Shown piece by piece: positions 5,969 to 8,009 of a stretch of DNA of 8,009 nucleotides. Within the stretch, counting starts at the first letter, position 1, and the number at the start of each line of letters is the position of its first letter. The notes under the pieces were generated by a model that was not told where the DNA came from, made no database searches, and was given only the letters and a program-made list of their open reading frames with translations. The stretch comes from Lentisphaerota bacterium (GTDB taxonomy: Bacteria > Verrucomicrobiota > Lentisphaeria > Victivallales > GWF2-50-93), in the NCBI GenBank assembly GCA_025360875.1, contig JANYBI010000295.1:1-8009 (forward strand). The letters are read 5' to 3'. Position numbers and translations under genes: made by a program.

Positions 5969-6347
5969 ATACATGATAGTCGGCGGCTATGCCGTAGCCT
6001 TTTACGGATCTCCCCGTTTCACCAAGGATTTGGACGTTTTTTATTCATTGACTTCCAAGAACATTTCTTCCCTTAAGAAAGCCCTGACTGAATTCGGCTT
6101 CAAGAGAAATTTCCTGAAGGATGATTTGTTTGAAAAGAGAAGCATCATCAAAATAGGGATAGAACCTGTCGGAATTGACCTCATCAATGATATTGACGGG
6201 GTTGAGTTTTCCAAGGCAAGAAAATCAGTTGTCAAGGGGAAATACGGAGACGTTGAAGTGGCGTTTATCGGGAAGAAGGACCTGATAAAGAACAAGAAGT
6301 CTACAAAACTTCTGCAGGACAAGGCGGATGTGGAGAAATTGACCTGA
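5910..6347 (+). CDS. Minimal nucleotidyltransferase (MNT/AbiEii-like)
   Basis: 145 aa from the ATG at 5910 (MNIQQDFQELLKLLEKHKVE). The core IVGGYAVAFYGSPRFTKDLD (23-42) contains the GG of the nucleotide-binding loop and the paired metal-binding acids Asp40 and Asp42; VGIDLIND supplies a third candidate, Asp90. The C-terminal segment VAFIGKKDLIKNKKSTKLLQ-DKADVEKL matches the 'fi..edLi..K...R.kDl.D...L' tail of these proteins, although the usual R-x-x-D spacing is altered. Such stand-alone Pol-beta-fold enzymes transfer nucleotides to RNA or protein and often act in toxin-antitoxin or abortive-infection pairs. A start 15 codons upstream is possible, but homologue-like sequence begins at MNIQQDF. 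Only a weak GGGA precedes the ATG, and translation is probably coupled to the overlapping small gene. Confidence 0.85.
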   Translation: MNIQQDFQELLKLLEKHKVEYMIVGGYAVAFYGSPRFTKDLDVFYSLTSKNISSLKKALTEFGFKRNFLKDDLFEKRSIIKIGIEPVGIDLINDIDGVEFSKARKSVVKGKYGDVEVAFIGKKDLIKNKKSTKLLQDKADVEKLT

Positions 6348-6375
6348 ATTACGAACTATGGACTGTTCTAGAAAA

Positions 6376-6398
6376 GTAACACAGACATTCCTGTCTGT
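6376..6398 (+). repeat. REP-like hairpin, copy 1
   Basis: GTAAC followed by a perfect 7-bp stem, ACAGACA (6381-6387) and TGTCTGT (6392-6398), around a TTCC loop. It lies 28 nt past the nucleotidyltransferase stop codon. Copy 2, in the opposite orientation, is at 6422-6444. The arrangement (conserved 5' tetranucleotide plus hairpin, in inverted pairs) resembles REP/BIME elements handled by REP-associated tyrosine transposases. Confidence 0.75.
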
Positions 6399-6421
6399 AG
6401 TTTCAAGTTTCATTTTCAATC

Positions 6422-6444
6422 GCAGGCAGGAATGCCTGCGTTAC
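6422..6444 (-). repeat. REP-like hairpin, copy 2 (inverted)
   Basis: Read on the minus strand: GTAAC, then GCAGGCA, loop TTCC, TGCCTGC. It matches copy 1 at 19 of 23 positions, and the four differences are two compensated base-pair swaps (A-T to G-C), so the stem is intact in both. An extra C-G pair (6421/6440) extends this stem to 8 bp. A 23-nt AT-rich spacer separates the copies. Confidence 0.75.
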
Positions 6445-6598
6445 CCCGTAGGTGAACACAATATCCTGATGAGGCTAAATTTGTCCTTTTTTTCGTCCAT
6501 TCTCACCCCCGCATCCGAATTCACGCCAGCCAGTCCTTTGGTGTATGCTTGACTTTCCTCTCGCCCTAGGGTCTATTGGAAAAGTTCATATGACCGTA

Positions 6599-6626
6599 TT
6601 GAGGACTGAAGTGGCAGCAGTATAAT
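6599..6626 (+). promoter_or_regulatory. Predicted promoter for the membrane-protein gene
   Basis: TTGAGG (6599-6604), 16-nt spacer and a consensus TATAAT (6621-6626). The start would fall near 6633, leaving a leader of about 26 nt before the ATG at 6659. Confidence 0.55.
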
Positions 6627-6658
6627 AAAAAGTCTTGCCAAATAAACAGAAAGCTATT

Positions 6659-7252
6659 ATGAGAACTCAAACGCTTAATAAACTGTTGGGGTTGCCTGGG
6701 ATTATATTGTTAATATTAATCCTCGGCTGGATTGAATGGAAAACCGGATATGAATTTCACTTTTTCGTGTTTTATTTCATTCCTGTAATCATTACAGCTT
6801 GGTTTTTTGGAACTGAATCGGCAATAATTATTTCCGTACTGTGTGCTTTAGCTTGGGCTACATCCGACTATTTATCAGGACATACCTATTCTTCAAATTT
6901 ATTGTTTGTTTGGAATACAATGATTTGCCTTGTTGCTTATTTGATAATTGGCTGGGCTTTTAGTAAAATTAAAAACTTATATCAAGCTGAGAAAGAAAAG
7001 TCAGATCTTTTGCAAAAAGCCTTGTCGGAAATAAAAACACTTGAAGCTTTTCTGTCCATCTGCTGTGTATGCAAGAAAATTCACAATAAGGATGGCGAAT
7101 GGCAGCAAATGGAGTCTTACATTTCAAATAATTCTCAAACCAATTTTTCGCACGGCTATTGTCCTGAATGCGCCAAGAAAGCTATGGAAGAATGTGGATT
7201 GCAAGGAACGGTTTCAGCTTTGCTGAAAAACAAAGATGCACCCTCTGCTTGA
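6659..7252 (+). CDS. Four-helix membrane protein with C-terminal zinc-ribbon-like motif
   Basis: 197 aa. Four membrane helices (about 12-25, 33-50, 55-70, 84-104), with GWIEWKTGYEFHFFVFYFIP (23-42), resemble the four-helix sensor modules placed before histidine kinases or diguanylate cyclases. A short coiled coil (about 106-130) leads to a tail with CCVCKKIHNKDGEWQQMESY (135-154) and FSHGYCPECAKK (163-174). This 'iC..CKkir...g.W...e.Yi...s...fSHg.CPeC' tail is familiar from signalling proteins, where it is found after PAS or receiver domains. Cys135, Cys138, Cys168 and Cys171 (plus His166) could bind zinc. No kinase, cyclase or phosphodiesterase domain is present. The ATG has only a weak AGAAAG upstream; an in-frame TTG 24 nt earlier is less likely. 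The gene is visibly more AT-rich than the left-hand operon, suggesting transfer. Confidence 0.82.
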   Translation: MRTQTLNKLLGLPGIILLILILGWIEWKTGYEFHFFVFYFIPVIITAWFFGTESAIIISVLCALAWATSDYLSGHTYSSNLLFVWNTMICLVAYLIIGWAFSKIKNLYQAEKEKSDLLQKALSEIKTLEAFLSICCVCKKIHNKDGEWQQMESYISNNSQTNFSHGYCPECAKKAMEECGLQGTVSALLKNKDAPSA

Positions 7253-7296
7253 CCAACTCCTTCCTCTGTAAAACGCTGTTCTCTGTCCCTCTTGTC

Positions 7297-7728
7297 TCAG
7301 AACCCCAGTTCTTCGCGCAATCCGATCATACGCTGAAGAACTTCACCGTCGCAACGGTCTTCGATCTCCATGTGAGCTTCAGCGCGAAGCATGCACATCT
7401 CAAAGATGTGATCCGCCTTACCGCGCACATGCAACGGGCCTACGGCAACATCGAACTGGGTCAACATGCGCTGATCACCTGCAATGATTACGGCCTCGCA
7501 CAAGAGTTTGGGCGGAAGCTGGCCATTTTGATCCTCCCAGATGCGTAAGAATCGAAAGACCGGCGGATCGCTCACGCCGATTTTCTTGAGAGCGTCGGAA
7601 ATACTCCCCTCATTAATCTTGATCCACGATGGGAGTACGATCTCCCGGGCCTGCCGGTCAATCTCTACAGAAAACGTTCTGATTTGTTCCCTGAGCCGAT
7701 CCTTCTCCTGCAATGAAACAAGCGCCAT
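7297..7728 (-). CDS. Unrecognised 143-aa soluble protein
   Basis: I do not recognise a family. The ATG is preceded by GAGGAG (7735-7740) at a good distance. Codon use is even and GC-richer than the neighbouring genes, and the long frame is uninterrupted, so it is likely real. The N-terminus (about 1-32) is charged and probably helical (LQEKDRLREQIRTFSVEIDR). The centre has SDPPVFRFLRIWEDQNGQLP (53-72). The C-terminal third is rich in acidic and Met/Cys residues (EMCMLRAEAHMEIEDRCDGE, 110-129) and ends in REELGF. There are no membrane segments and no signal peptide. It converges on the membrane-protein gene (44-nt gap) and lies 48 nt after the partial gene upstream, with which it may be co-transcribed. 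A longer frame starting at 7773 has no ribosome-binding site. Confidence 0.65.
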   Translation of the reverse strand: MALVSLQEKDRLREQIRTFSVEIDRQAREIVLPSWIKINEGSISDALKKIGVSDPPVFRFLRIWEDQNGQLPPKLLCEAVIIAGDQRMLTQFDVAVGPLHVRGKADHIFEMCMLRAEAHMEIEDRCDGEVLQRMIGLREELGF

Positions 7729-7734
7729 CGTAAT

Positions 7735-7740
7735 CTCCTC
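7735..7740 (-). promoter_or_regulatory. Shine-Dalgarno deciding the start at 7728
   Basis: GAGGAG on the minus strand, 6 nt before the ATG at 7726-7728. It is the reason for choosing this start over the in-frame start at 7773. Confidence 0.65.
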
Positions 7741-7776
7741 ATGTCTTCCTTGGTCAACCAGAGAACGTCCCAACCC

Positions 7777-8009
7777 TCAGGAAGACGGCGGAGCCGGATT
7801 ACCTGAAGGTATCTGGTTAGAGTTTTGTCTGAATTCTTTTGCGTCAATTATATTTTTTAATTCTTCTACAATAGGATGATGCTGATAAAATAATAACAAC
7901 AGTCTTGGCATAAAAACTATTTTTTTCCCGAAAACACATGGTTCTTTAAGATAAATAGTTACTGTATGAGATTGAAGCCAAATATTGTCGGATATACTTT
8001 CAATATTTT
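7777..8009 (-). CDS. C-terminal end of an unrecognised gene (partial, runs off right edge)
   Basis: From the right edge the minus strand is open for 76 codons to a TGA at 7777-7779. The product includes SISDNIWLQSHTVTIYLKEP and, further on, PRLLLLFYQHHPIVEELKNI, then a polar, proline-rich end (IPSGNPAPPSS). I do not recognise a family. The first 65 or so codons are strongly AT-rich, while the last dozen are GC-rich like the following gene, so the natural C-terminus may have been replaced at a junction near 7800. The lack of any stop over this AT-rich stretch, where stops should be frequent, supports a real gene. It is the same strand and 48 nt before the 143-aa gene. Confidence 0.5.
   Translation of the reverse strand, partial: NIESISDNIWLQSHTVTIYLKEPCVFGKKIVFMPRLLLLFYQHHPIVEELKNIIDAKEFRQNSNQIPSGNPAPPSS

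Larger units (their letters stand above)
6348..6658. other. Intergenic region with REP pair and promoter, no gene
   Basis: 311 nt without a supportable coding region. It holds the inverted REP-like pair (6376-6444) and the promoter-like sequence at 6599-6626. Between them (6445-6598) I see only a pyrimidine-rich stretch near 6484-6512 and a CCCTAGGG dyad at 6564-6571, nothing with an assignable role. Confidence 0.6.

Noticed and set aside
6358..6552. Plus-strand 64-codon frame across the REP pair
   Set aside because: It consists largely of translated repeat sequence and has no ribosome-binding site.
7253..7296. Possible bidirectional terminator between the two convergent genes
   Set aside because: Only about 5 bp of pairing (GTTCT/AGAAC) with mismatches inside and no T-run; not supportable.
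7665..7847. Minus-strand 60-codon frame with a TTG start overlapping two other candidate genes
   Set aside because: The part RLPEGWDVLWLTKED looks protein-like, but the frame overlaps the better-supported 143-aa gene by 64 nt and has no ribosome-binding site. Kept only as a question about the junction near 7800.

Overview
The window looks like a chromosomal segment from a Gram-negative environmental bacterium of moderate GC content. The evidence for an outer membrane is indirect: a family-9 (heptosyltransferase-like) glycosyltransferase. The GldG/DUF4340-type ABC transporter cluster occurs in Bacteroidota, the PVC group, Spirochaetes, deltaproteobacteria and others, and the repeats are of kinds common in uncultured lineages. 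I cannot name a phylum from the sequence alone.

Positions 1-5471 are one co-directional minus-strand block. In transcription order it encodes a four-helix DUF4118 sensor with a GAF-like domain but no kinase, a GT9 glycosyltransferase, an ABC ATPase, an ABC-2 permease of GldF type, the large membrane-anchored GldG-like protein, and the first 27 codons of a gene that fits a DUF4340 protein, which runs off the left edge. Spacings are short (3 to 55 nt), with one ATGA stop/start overlap, so the block is probably an operon or two coupled units. The last four genes are the standard 'GldA-GldF-GldG-DUF4340' export module, whose substrate is unknown outside gliding bacteria.

The divergent intergenic region 5472-5776 holds the clearest hidden structure. 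It is a 163-bp non-autonomous mobile element (MITE) at 5539-5701 with 14-bp terminal inverted repeats starting GTAAGCG, and it is flanked by perfect 8-bp direct repeats CAATAAAC. GTAA ends plus an 8-bp duplication are the signature of the IS66 family. It sits between two outward-facing promoters, and one target-site copy overlaps the -35 box of the sensor promoter. The element itself contains three palindromes.

Positions 5777-6347 (plus strand) hold a small protein gene overlapping a minimal nucleotidyltransferase gene, a pair that looks like a toxin-antitoxin module. Downstream, at 6376-6444, are two inverted copies of a REP-like hairpin. They differ by two base pairs, and both differences are compensated.

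Positions 6659-7252 (plus) encode an AT-rich four-helix membrane protein ending in a four-cysteine zinc-ribbon-like tail, again with no kinase or cyclase. Positions 7297-8009 (minus) hold an unrecognised 143-aa gene with a strong ribosome-binding site and, upstream of it, the C-terminal end of a second unrecognised gene that continues past the right edge. Base composition changes sharply near 7800. From 5.5 kb onward the window therefore looks like accessory DNA, in contrast to the orderly operon on the left.
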